Source: CAZMZF01 sp964570765 (GTDB taxonomy: Bacteria > Zixibacteria > MSB-5A5 > RBG-16-43-9). From it: a DNA stretch of 64,000 nt. The stretch lies in contig CAZMZF010000015.1 of assembly GCA_964570765.1 (NCBI GenBank), positions 5,469 through 69,468 of the forward strand, given 5' to 3'. Of this stretch, positions 25,134 through 32,685 are shown in pieces. How positions within the stretch are numbered: position 1 is the first letter of the stretch; every line of letters starts with the position of its first letter. A program made the position numbers and the translations under genes. A model generated the notes under the pieces. It saw only the letters and a list, made by a program, of their open reading frames with translations. It did not search any database and was not told the origin of the DNA.

Positions 25134-27191
25134 TTAGTCTTCCCGTAAAGTTTCACCAAAGAATTTTTTGTACTCAGGTTTCACATAATTTTCATAATCC
25201 AAGATAAACATTTCCCTTCTCTCTTTTTTTAGTCTCCTATATATTTTAACTGATTCGTCGTAATCATTTTTTGCCAAAATAGGATCTTTTCTATCGAGGA
25301 AATAGAATTTGCCTCTTTCATGATAAGTCCTTGCTTTATCGGTTTCATTCCTAAATAGAGAAGGGAAAATGTTCAATGCTAGATTGTAGTAATACTCTGC
25401 TTGTTCAAAACGATGAGGGATGTCAGCGTTGATATTTCTAGAAAATAAAGAAGCCACCATACTACACGCGGTAGGCAGAATACTAATATCATGGTTTTTC
25501 CAGATAGGATGTGTTGGATTACTGGCATATGGTTGAACGGCTGCAATATACCTTTCAAAATATTCTATTGCCTTTTTATTGTGATAAGCATCATTTTTAT
25601 AAGTTGCGTGAAGGTTGGCCGCTGTGAAAAAGCTAGCCAGATGTCCTCGTTCTATATTTTGCTCTAATAGACCTAATGCCTCTTCCGTCTGGCCAATTTT
25701 TGTTAAAAAATTCATGCAGTAGTCATTTATTATCCATCCATTATCTGGATCAAAGGCTAAAGCTAATGTATATGAGCGTTTTGCAATTTGTTTCAATTCT
25801 TCCTTGGGTTCCTTATTAGTTCTATCCAACCATTTCCTTGCAAAATGCATTGCTATAGCGCCATGGGTTCGTGAAAGCTCGCCGGCACGGTCTAAAGCTA
25901 TGTTTTGCGATAGTTGTTCTACTAATTCGGAGAGAAGAGAGTAAAAAAGATCATAAGGAATTGATTTAACTAAATCGTAATCATCAATCTTAGAGCGAAA
26001 TTCTACTAGGTTGTTAGATGATTGCAAATTTTCTATCGTTGCTGTGACACTAATATCTTTTGACTCAATACCAATGGGTAATGTGACCTTTGGAACTTGA
26101 ATATCCCACATACTACTATCTTGAGAATTCAAATAGAGTACAGGTGTTCCCCACTCAGCAGAAACATAGCCTGGGGTAGACGTTTCTGCATGAATTGCAA
26201 GTCTAGCCATAGTCACTGCATAATCAATCGGATAATTATTTGCCAAGGCATCATAAAAAATGTGAGCAAACTTGCAAGCAGCATTATCTGAAATTGGGAA
26301 CTGCATTGCCACAATAGCAGGAATCCTTTTCTTTGCTAATCCTATAGCTAATCCAAGCCGGGCTTCTGTGGGGTCATTATGTGCTGTCTCACATGCATTC
26401 AGAACAACTAGGCGCAATGAGTTGATATTCCTCAGAATTTCACAAAAAGCTTCTGTTACTATAGTTTTTTTCTCCCCTTCCGGAGTTTCAAGGAATAAAG
26501 CATCTGATTGACCATGGCCTATAAAGTGAATAACATGAATTGGTTCCTCATACGCAAGTTTCACAAGTTCTTCTGAGGTTTTCCTCGCTTCTATGGTCTT
26601 TAAGATAACTTTGTTATCACGTATTAAACCTTGTAAAGCTGAGTTTATTAATTCAGTTTCCCGTTCAAGTTTGATACGGACTGTTCCAATTGGATTAGCA
26701 ACTATCAAGAGAATATTGATTGGAGGAAATATCTGTAACAACTCAGTGATATCGGTACTTAAACGTACAATCGGAGTTTCTTTTGAGAGAGCTAGGAATT
26801 CATTCGTGCTATCATCACATAGAAACTCCCAAGGGAGCGAATTAACCTCTGGCGGATCGACCTTTAACCTGATTCGTAATCCTTTTCCTCTAGATCGTGC
26901 CGCTTCTAGACACCGATGATAAAAATCATTAAGCGACGAAGTGAAAGCTGCATTAAAAAGTTTCTTGCCTAATATCTCAGGGATATAACCCAGCCTTTCG
27001 CTGGAACTTCTTACCACTTGGACATTGGAGAGAGTTATCCTCAACAATTCTCTCCACAGAGTCAGTTCTTGCGGAGTAAACGGGATGTTAAATATATCTT
27101 TTTCCTCCCCTAAAAGGGATTTTACATTTATCGGATATCCTTGTTCTTCCTTTTCAAAGATCTCTAATACGAGATTTTCATATTCTACCAT
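25134..27191 (-). CDS. CHAT-domain caspase-like protease with TPR repeats
   Basis: 685 residues from ATG 27191 (GGAG 8 nt upstream favours it over GTG 27200). A short N-terminal region precedes a CHAT (Caspase HetF Associated with TPRs) peptidase domain, about 75-360, carrying the dyad H226 in HVIHFIGHG and C267 in VVLNACETA. The C-terminal 230 residues look like TPR helices (KKAIEYFERYIAAVQP, QAEYYYNLALNIFP). CHAT proteases cleave partner proteins in several immune or death systems, for example gasdermin and CRISPR-linked TPR-CHAT. No gasdermin or Cas gene is nearby; the zinc-ribbon protein downstream is the only local partner. Catalytic residues are intact. Confidence 0.88.
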   Translation of the reverse strand: MVEYENLVLEIFEKEEQGYPINVKSLLGEEKDIFNIPFTPQELTLWRELLRITLSNVQVVRSSSERLGYIPEILGKKLFNAAFTSSLNDFYHRCLEAARSRGKGLRIRLKVDPPEVNSLPWEFLCDDSTNEFLALSKETPIVRLSTDITELLQIFPPINILLIVANPIGTVRIKLERETELINSALQGLIRDNKVILKTIEARKTSEELVKLAYEEPIHVIHFIGHGQSDALFLETPEGEKKTIVTEAFCEILRNINSLRLVVLNACETAHNDPTEARLGLAIGLAKKRIPAIVAMQFPISDNAACKFAHIFYDALANNYPIDYAVTMARLAIHAETSTPGYVSAEWGTPVLYLNSQDSSMWDIQVPKVTLPIGIESKDISVTATIENLQSSNNLVEFRSKIDDYDLVKSIPYDLFYSLLSELVEQLSQNIALDRAGELSRTHGAIAMHFARKWLDRTNKEPKEELKQIAKRSYTLALAFDPDNGWIINDYCMNFLTKIGQTEEALGLLEQNIERGHLASFFTAANLHATYKNDAYHNKKAIEYFERYIAAVQPYASNPTHPIWKNHDISILPTACSMVASLFSRNINADIPHRFEQAEYYYNLALNIFPSLFRNETDKARTYHERGKFYFLDRKDPILAKNDYDESVKIYRRLKKERREMFILDYENYVKPEYKKFFGETLRED

Positions 27192-27215
27192 TCTCATCAC
27201 TCCACTTATTATGTT

Positions 27216-27238
27216 CTGTCAGGACCTAGTCCTGACAG
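27216..27238. repeat. Palindrome upstream of the CHAT gene
   Basis: CTGTCAGGAC / GTCCTGACAG around CTA: a perfect 10-bp stem. The same core, GTCAGGAG...CTCCTGAC, occurs at 43046-43064. Likely a miniature repeat. Confidence 0.65.
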
Positions 27239-27251
27239 AGAAATTTATTCT

Positions 27252-27674
27252 CTATTCTCTCCCGGTTATTACCTGCCACAAAGTTCTTCTGCCTTTTTTC
27301 TTTCTCTCCTCTTTTCTTCTTTTTTTATTCTCTTTCTCTTTAGTAAAGGCTTCAGCGTCGAACTTCTCTATGGCTTGTAAAAGCCTTTCTGTATTCTCCC
27401 TTTCTTCCATCATCTTCCTGAACTCATCATAATCTTTCCAGGAGAAAAGGGTCTGCACAAAAGGCTCGAAGAAGACCAGCATCTGGGAGCCGATATAATT
27501 CAAAGGCTTGACTGATTCCAGAAACAGAATTGCCGGCACAGACATCTTCCACAAGACTACCTTTTTAGCAATCTTATTTAAGATCTCCTGTTGTTCAGTG
27601 GTAAGCTCCTTTTGTCCAGATTCGGATTTCCCCGGTGATTTGGGCCCCGAGGAGAAGGGCAGCCTGAACGGCAT
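27252..27674 (-). CDS. Conserved hypothetical protein with amphipathic core and basic tail
   Basis: 140 residues, function unknown. The central segment PAILFLESVKPLNYIGSQMLVFFEP looks like a membrane-dipping or amphipathic helix pair, followed by an acidic helix (DYDEFRKMMEERENTERLLQ) and a Lys/Arg-rich end (KENKKRRKEERKKKGRR). It abuts the PH-like membrane gene (1 bp apart), so the two are co-transcribed. I have a weak memory of similar segments in other uncultured bacteria, with no assigned role. Confidence 0.65.
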   Translation of the reverse strand: MPFRLPFSSGPKSPGKSESGQKELTTEQQEILNKIAKKVVLWKMSVPAILFLESVKPLNYIGSQMLVFFEPFVQTLFSWKDYDEFRKMMEERENTERLLQAIEKFDAEAFTKEKENKKRRKEERKKKGRRTLWQVITGRE

Positions 27675-27675
27675 T

Positions 27676-28083
27676 TTAGCTTTTTATCCTCTCTTTAATA
27701 AAATTTACAACTTCTTCTTTATTTTTATTAAACCTTAAATATATACCACGAAAATTTTCTAAACGCGAGGGTTTTTCAAAAGATGAAAGTAAAACCCCAT
27801 TTTTATCCACATAAAAACTGCGATATTTTTTCCATTCCACCTCTTTGGTATTTAAAAAAAATCTAACCTTTATCCGGTCAGAGTAAAGCTCATAGGTTGT
27901 GGGTAAAAAGAAGGAGGAAAGAGAACCCAGCAAAATCAGAAATGCAAGAATAAGAAAAAAAAGACTCTGGGTTGAGAAAAATACTATTGCCGGTGCCAGA
28001 ATTAGAAAAAGGATAACTAAAAGGGTATTCCTTTTATTTTTCTTTAAAGGATGTGAAATCCAGGTCAAGACATCTTCTCCCAT
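27676..28083 (-). CDS. Two-helix membrane protein with PH-like domain
   Basis: 135 residues: a short N terminus, two adjacent membrane helices (TLLVILFLILAPAIVFF and FLILAFLILLGSLSSFFL), then a soluble part reading YELYSDRIKVRFFLNTKEVEWKKYRSFYVDKNGVLL, the pattern of bacterial PH-like (YdbS/YcxB-type) domains. It ends one base before the next gene. Role unknown; likely membrane-associated. Confidence 0.65.
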   Translation of the reverse strand: MGEDVLTWISHPLKKNKRNTLLVILFLILAPAIVFFSTQSLFFLILAFLILLGSLSSFFLPTTYELYSDRIKVRFFLNTKEVEWKKYRSFYVDKNGVLLSSFEKPSRLENFRGIYLRFNKNKEEVVNFIKERIKS

Positions 28084-28146
28084 AACTATTCTTTTTTCTC
28101 CTCAGCCCTGGGAAGAAGGGTGGAGACAAGCTCCACCCCTACACGA

Positions 28147-28365
28147 TTATTTTTGTTTCTCCTCTGAAGTTTTGTATCTTTCTTTTCTAATTTTCTCCAT
28201 CATCTCCATAAGCTCTTTTGGGTCGATTATCTTCTTTTTAATCAGAAGGGTTACCAATGCTTCCTGGGCTAAGTTATTGGACAAACAAAGCTCCTCAAAG
28301 GTAATCTCTTTGCATTTTCCTTCATAATATATCTTTAAAGCAACCCTTTTTTCTTTCTCCTCCAA
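28147..28365 (-). CDS. Small conserved hypothetical protein downstream of larE
   Basis: 72 residues from TTG 28365. The longer frame from 28425 would run inside larE; AAAGGAG (28380-28374) is 8 nt before this TTG and decides the start. TTG lies 4 nt after the larE stop. Sequence: beta hairpin ALKIYYEGKCKEITFEELC followed by helices (NNLAQEALVTLLIKKKII, PKELMEMMEKIRKE). No family recognised. Co-transcribed with larE. Confidence 0.7.
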   Translation of the reverse strand: MEEKEKRVALKIYYEGKCKEITFEELCLSNNLAQEALVTLLIKKKIIDPKELMEMMEKIRKERYKTSEEKQK

Positions 28366-28369
28366 ACTT

Positions 28370-29227
28370 TTATCTCCTTTTTCCGAATTTGTCCGCCTTT
28401 TGGCGGACTGTGGACAAAATTTCATTCATACTTCCGGTTCTATATCCTAAAAGGTCTAAGGTAATATAGGTAAAACCTAAACCTCTGAATTTATCACATA
28501 TTTTTACTCTTAAATTTTCCCCTGCTAATTTTTTAAGCTCTTCTGGCTCTAATTCAATCCGGGCAATATCATTGTGGTCTCTAACCCTTAGCTGGCTAAA
28601 ACCTAAATTCTTTAAGAAATTTTCAGCTTTTTCTATCCGTTTTAACTTTTCAAGTGTAATCTTTTCTCCATAAGGGATTCTGGAGGATAGACAGGCTAAA
28701 GCTGGCTTGTTCCAGGTAGGAAGGTTGAGCTTTTGAGAAAGGGCCCTTATCTCCTCTTTGGTAAGCCCGGATTCCAGAAGAGGAGTTCTTATTCCTAATT
28801 CAGTCAAGGCTTTTCTGCCAGGCCTGAAATCGGTCTGGTCTGAATAGTTGGAGCCATCTAAAACATAAGAGATTTTATTTTTTTGAGCGATCTTTTTTAA
28901 TTTGGAAAAAAGCTCGAATTTACAATAATAACAGCGGTCTTGTGGGTTTTCTGAGAATTTTTTAAGCTTAAGCTCTGAGGTTTTTATTATTCGATGTCTT
29001 CCATCCAAGCCCAAATCTTTAGCCAGATTTGAAGCATCTTTCAGTTCCTCTCGAGGGTAAGTCTCTGAATCAGCAGTTACTGCTAAGACATTTTCTTTTC
29101 CCAAGGTATCCAGGGCGACTTTTAAAAGGAAGGAAGAATCCACCCCTCCGGAAAAGGCGATTAAAACCTTTTCCATCTTTTTAAGTCTTTTTTTTAACTG
29201 TGCGAGTTTTACTTGAGCTGGTTTCAT
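28370..29227 (-). CDS. larE: ATP-dependent sacrificial sulfur transferase LarE-like
   Basis: 285-residue PP-loop enzyme. SGGVDSS (26-32) binds ATP; DRCYYC (97-102) and C179 in PALACLSSR match LarE. In Lactiplantibacillus the equivalent cysteine donates sulfur to make the nickel-pincer cofactor of lactate racemase; no larA, larB or larC is in the window, so the substrate here may be different. The last residues (STVRQKADKFGKRR) are encoded by a palindromic repeat, 28391-28408, an apparent extension of the C terminus. It follows the ribosomal genes by 43 bp. Confidence 0.88.
   Translation of the reverse strand: MKPAQVKLAQLKKRLKKMEKVLIAFSGGVDSSFLLKVALDTLGKENVLAVTADSETYPREELKDASNLAKDLGLDGRHRIIKTSELKLKKFSENPQDRCYYCKFELFSKLKKIAQKNKISYVLDGSNYSDQTDFRPGRKALTELGIRTPLLESGLTKEEIRALSQKLNLPTWNKPALACLSSRIPYGEKITLEKLKRIEKAENFLKNLGFSQLRVRDHNDIARIELEPEELKKLAGENLRVKICDKFRGLGFTYITLDLLGYRTGSMNEILSTVRQKADKFGKRR
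28391..28408. repeat. GTCCGCC..GGCGGAC palindrome inside the 3' end of larE
   Basis: GTCCGCC TTTT GGCGGAC, perfect 7-bp arms, translated in frame as part of TVRQKADKF. The same palindrome, with varied loop, lies at 11349, 37994, 38491, 49657 and 63054. Confidence 0.8.
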
Positions 29228-29269
29228 AAAGAAGGACCTTATGAGTCTTTTAAAAATAAAGCTGAAGAT

Positions 29270-29755
29270 TTAGAGGGTATATCTCCCGAAATCCTCCGGG
29301 TTTATCTTTCTCAGCCTCTCTCTTAAAGATTCTGCATCAGTTACTCCTGGAGTTTTACCATCACCTTTTTTCATCTCAAACAGTTCATCTGCCACATAGA
29401 TTTTTGCTCCGGCTTTTAAAGCTAAGGCAATTGAGTCTGAAGGTCTGGCATCGATCTCCTTAACTGAGCCGTTCAGCTCTACATAGATTTTAGCATAAAA
29501 AGTCTGATTAACCAGCTCGGTTACCTCTACCTTCAGAATTTTACCACCCAGGGATTCAATCGCAGACTTCAAAAGGTCGTGGGTTAAAGGTCTTTTTGAG
29601 GAAAGGCCGGAGAGCTCCATACCGATAGCCCAGGCCTCGTAGTGTCCTATCCAGATGGGAAGGAGAAGCTGGTCTGAATCTAAGGGGGCCAAGATCACCA
29701 CCGGTGAATTGGTAGTGACATCTAAGGCTATGCCATTTATCTTTACTTCTTTCAT
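29270..29755 (-). CDS. Bifunctional nuclease-domain protein (BFN/DUF151)
   Basis: 161 residues with LLPIWIGHYEAWAIG, THDLLKSAIESLGGKI and the hallmark DARPSDSIALALKAGAKIYVAD. The family has DNase/RNase activity in one plant member; in bacteria it often sits beside ribosomal or tRNA-modification genes, as here between rplI and larE. Its role in bacteria is not settled. No signal peptide. Confidence 0.9.
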   Translation of the reverse strand: MKEVKINGIALDVTTNSPVVILAPLDSDQLLLPIWIGHYEAWAIGMELSGLSSKRPLTHDLLKSAIESLGGKILKVEVTELVNQTFYAKIYVELNGSVKEIDARPSDSIALALKAGAKIYVADELFEMKKGDGKTPGVTDAESLRERLRKINPEDFGRYTL

Positions 29756-29817
29756 ACCGACTTCTCCTCTGGATCCTGTTTTAGACTATCTTTTCCTTCG
29801 GATCTGCTGGATAAAAA

Positions 29818-30270
29818 CTATTCCTCGCTTTTCTTGACCACCCACAATTTTAAATTTGCTACGAGCTCTCCATGAATTTTTACAGGGATGGTGTAAACTC
29901 CTAAGGCTTTGATCGGTTCCTCTAACTCTATTTTTCGTTTATCTACCTCAAATCCCTTCTCTTTTAAAAGCCCAGCTATATCCTGAGAGGTTACGGAGCC
30001 GAAGACCCGATCCTCTTCTCCTACCCTGACCTCAGCCGTTATGGAGATCTTCTCTAAATCAGCTTTCAGCTTCTCATCCCCTTTTATCTTTTTCTCATCC
30101 CGGATCTTCTTCTGCCGGGTGACCTCATTTATCGAGCTGAGGTTCCCTTTGGTAGCAGGTATGGCTAAATTCTTGGGGAAAAGGTAATTTCTGGCATAAC
30201 CATCTTTGACCTGGATTACCTCACCGCATTTTCCCAAATCCTCTAAATCCTCTTTTAAGATTATCTTCAT
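29818..30270 (-). CDS. rplI: 50S ribosomal protein L9
   Basis: 150 residues: MKIILKEDLEDLGKCGEVIQVKDGYARNYLFP, the L9 N-terminal rRNA-binding domain, then a long helix and the C-terminal domain (FGSVTSQDIAGLLKEKGFEVDKRKI). Part of the conserved rpsF-ssb-rpsR-rplI set, 21 bp after rpsR. Confidence 0.97.
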   Translation of the reverse strand: MKIILKEDLEDLGKCGEVIQVKDGYARNYLFPKNLAIPATKGNLSSINEVTRQKKIRDEKKIKGDEKLKADLEKISITAEVRVGEEDRVFGSVTSQDIAGLLKEKGFEVDKRKIELEEPIKALGVYTIPVKIHGELVANLKLWVVKKSEE

Positions 30271-30291
30271 TTTCTCCTCTGCATCTTTATC

Positions 30292-30564
30292 TTATCTATA
30301 GGTCTCAGTGGTGAAGGGAAGCAGAGCTATATGCCGGGCTCGCTTTATGGCCTGGGTTATCTCCCTTTGATGGCTGGCACAGTTGCCAGTAATTCGTCTG
30401 GGGATTATCTTCCCCCGGTCAGTGATAAATCTTCGTAGCAACTTTTCGTCCTTATAATCAATGACCTTCAATTTATCCTCACAGAAGCGACAGACCTTTT
30501 TTTTCCTTCTTTCCAGATCGTCTAACATAGTTTTAATTTTATCCTCCTTTTTATAAATTTTCAA
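30292..30564 (-). CDS. rpsR: 30S ribosomal protein S18
   Basis: 90 residues with RRKKKVCRFC and FITDRGKIIPRRITGNCASHQREITQAIKRARHIALLPF. Zinc-binding cysteines occur in CRFC. The start is uncertain: TTG 30564 has AAGGAG 5 nt upstream and overlaps the ssb end by 14 bp, whereas ATG 30528 would give the more usual length but its AAGGAGG is 14 nt away. Confidence 0.95.
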   Translation of the reverse strand: MKIYKKEDKIKTMLDDLERRKKKVCRFCEDKLKVIDYKDEKLLRRFITDRGKIIPRRITGNCASHQREITQAIKRARHIALLPFTTETYR

Positions 30565-30994
30565 TTGAGCTCCTTAAGTCAGAGATATTTTCCTCTCCAG
30601 AAAATTTTAAATCAAAAAGGCTGGTTTCCTCAACCGGGACTGTTTCAGTCTTTTTGTCTAAAAACTGTACCTGAAAAGCTCTTATCTCTATTAAATTTCT
30701 TTTACTGCCATCATCATTTTCTTTGAATCTGCTACGCAGTTCACCCTCTACCAAGACCGCGCTTCCTTTTTTTAAAAATTTACTACAGCTTTCGGCTAAC
30801 TTCTGCCAAGCCACCACCCCGATAAAGCAGACATCCTCCTTGCTTTCCCCCAGATTGTCCTTGTATTTCTTATTGGAGGCGATCCTGAAGTTTGCCACGG
30901 GAACACCTGTAGAGGTGTAACGTAATTCCGGGTCTTTGGTCAGGTTTCCCACGATCAAAACTCGGTTTAGATGGGGTAGCCTGGTATTGGACAT
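30551..30994 (-). CDS. ssb: Single-stranded DNA-binding protein
   Basis: 147 residues. LNRVLIVGNLTKDPELRYTSTGVPVANFRIASNK opens the OB fold. The C terminus is unusual: it ends SSIENL rather than the DDDIPF-type tail that binds partner proteins, although it lies 14 bp inside rpsR, so the reading is fixed. It sits in its usual place between rpsF and rpsR. Confidence 0.95.
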   Translation of the reverse strand: MSNTRLPHLNRVLIVGNLTKDPELRYTSTGVPVANFRIASNKKYKDNLGESKEDVCFIGVVAWQKLAESCSKFLKKGSAVLVEGELRSRFKENDDGSKRNLIEIRAFQVQFLDKKTETVPVEETSLFDLKFSGEENISDLRSSIENL

Positions 30995-31032
30995 CGAAAT
31001 CCTCCTTATCTCCTCAATTCCTCAACTTAGAT

Positions 31033-31383
31033 TTACACCTTCTCTTTACTTCCACCCAGGGGGGAAGTCTCTTTATCTTTTTCCAGAACCACTTTTTTCT
31101 CCTCCAGGACAACATTCAGGAACCTTAAACAGCTCTCGTTTAGCTTATAATACCTGTCAAGTTCCCGGATAAGGCTTATAGGAGCTTCAAACTGGATTAA
31201 AACATAATATCCCTCGTTTCTCTTCTTTATGTGGTAGGATAGTTTCCTTAGTCCCCAGCGCTGGGTCTGGATAATTTTACCTTTATTATTTTCTATAAGC
31301 TCTTCTATCTTTTTTACCTCTTTATCCCAGGTGATCTCGTCTAATCCCGGGTCCAGGATAAAAACAGTCTCGTATTGTCTCAA
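31033..31383 (-). CDS. rpsF: 30S ribosomal protein S6
   Basis: 116 residues: MRQYETVFILDPGLDE at the start and KLSYHIKKRNEGYYVLIQFEA in the middle are the S6 signature, with a basic/acidic tail. It overlaps pth by 4 bp and is followed after 38 bp by ssb. Confidence 0.96.
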   Translation of the reverse strand: MRQYETVFILDPGLDEITWDKEVKKIEELIENNKGKIIQTQRWGLRKLSYHIKKRNEGYYVLIQFEAPISLIRELDRYYKLNESCLRFLNVVLEEKKVVLEKDKETSPLGGSKEKV

Positions 31384-31958
31384 AACTCACCTCCTTCCAA
31401 ATTGAACCTGTTCATACTCTCTTTTAATCCGAATATAATTAAACTCTCCACTGCTAAAGCCCCTTTACAAATCATCTCTTCTACGCTTTTTTCATCTTCT
31501 TTTTTAAACTTTTTTAGAACAAAATCTTCTAATATTTCATCTGCTGGTAGAGGACCTATTCCCAATCTAAGTCTGGGGAATTCCTCCGAGCCCAGATGAT
31601 AAATGATCGAGCTTAAGCCCTTATGTCCTCCATCACTCCCTTTCTCTCTTAGCCTTAGCTTACCTAAGGGGAGGTTTATATCATCACATATAACAAAAAG
31701 CTCAGGCGGAGTCAAGTTAAAAAAACCTAAGGAGTCAAAAACCGCCTGACCGCTTTGGTTCATAAAAGTAAGAGGTTTTAATAAATATACCTCTTTACCT
31801 TCAATTTTTGGCTGGCAGTAAAGGTATTCCCCCTTTCCTGCCTTGAAGCCCTTTTTATACTTTTCGCTTAAAAGGTCAATTACCCGGTAGCCTAAGTTAT
31901 GTCTGGTTTTTTGATACTTTCTTCCTGGATTACCTAATCCTACTACCAATCTCACCAT
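31380..31958 (-). CDS. pth: Peptidyl-tRNA hydrolase
   Basis: 192 residues. VGLGNPGRKYQKTRHNLGYRV holds the catalytic region (N and H near 10 and 20), with LLKPLTFMNQSGQ, DDINLPLGKLRLREKGSDGGHKGLSSI and LGIGPLP. Recycles peptidyl-tRNA. First gene of the ribosomal set here. The 5' 85 bp, with upstream flank, is duplicated at 37791-37960. Confidence 0.96.
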   Translation of the reverse strand: MVRLVVGLGNPGRKYQKTRHNLGYRVIDLLSEKYKKGFKAGKGEYLYCQPKIEGKEVYLLKPLTFMNQSGQAVFDSLGFFNLTPPELFVICDDINLPLGKLRLREKGSDGGHKGLSSIIYHLGSEEFPRLRLGIGPLPADEILEDFVLKKFKKEDEKSVEEMICKGALAVESLIIFGLKESMNRFNLEGGEF

Positions 31959-32685
31959 CTCTCAATCACAAATTCTAAACTGAAAATACAAAAAAATAAA
32001 ATACCATATTTTATGGTAGGTAATAAAATAGGGGGAATTTGCAGGTTGTCAAGGGAAATTGAGGATTTTTCTTTGATGTAGCGTCGGGCTTTATGCCCGA
32101 CGAAAAACTAAGATAAATATAGAGGACAGAAAACTGTTCTGTCCCTACAGCTAATTGTCCCACCTTGTGGGCAAGTCCTGGAACGGATCCGTAGGAGCGG
32201 GAATACCGATTCAGGCAGGGACGTATAGCGATAGCCCATTCACTCCTCTTGCTGGAATTCCAATTCTAGCAAGAACTTAGGTTATGGAGTGCATACCTAC
32301 GGGGAGCTTAGCCCGCCGTAGGCGTCGTAAAGCGCTTATCGACGTCCGCGACGATGCCTAAGTTTCTGGAGGGATGTAAATCCCGACAACAATATGAATC
32401 CCCTTTCTAATTTTTAGAAAAAAACAAATTTTTCTTGACTTTTAAGGTCAAAGGACTAAATTTACATTATAAACTATAGAGTATCCGCAAAGATTTATCC
32501 TGACTTAAGAGAGGGGATTAAGAAAGGAGGAGCTTATGACGTAAGAGAGCCTCTTTTCAGAGAAGAAAAGTTACAAGAAATTTAAATTCAATATTAAGTC
32601 CATCCAGATAGCGACTTAATTGCTATTCCCATTTATTAGAAATGTGGAGGAAGGTTAACTCTTACACAAGACTAATGGAGGAGTT
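31959..32685. other. Gene-free intergenic region with repeats
   Basis: 727 bp with no coding region I can support. Contents: an AT-rich pth leader, a GTCGGGC..GCCCGAC hairpin (about 32084-32103), a GGGACAG-type palindrome (32121-32147), and CGTCGTAAAGC...TTATCGACG (32323-32344), a relative of the nadC element with changed stem bases. A promoter-like TTGACT (32435-32440) with TAAATT 16 bp on lies before the large secreted gene. AAAGGAGG precedes a start-stop mini-frame ATG ACG TAA (32536-32544), probably without meaning. Confidence 0.5.
32121..32147. repeat. GGGACAG..CTGTCCC palindromic repeat (copy 1)
   Basis: AGGACAGAA..TTCTGTCC hairpin, one of five family members (37621, 49527, 55043, 55591). 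It lies between genes in every case. Confidence 0.75.

Noticed and set aside
32536..32544. Start-stop mini-frame ATG ACG TAA behind AAAGGAGG before the secreted gene
   Set aside because: Two codons only; the true gene has its own site at 32676. Could be chance.
31959..32685. Possible CRISPR-like array of hairpins
   Set aside because: Hairpins differ from each other, spacing is irregular and no constant repeat unit exists; no cas genes in the window.
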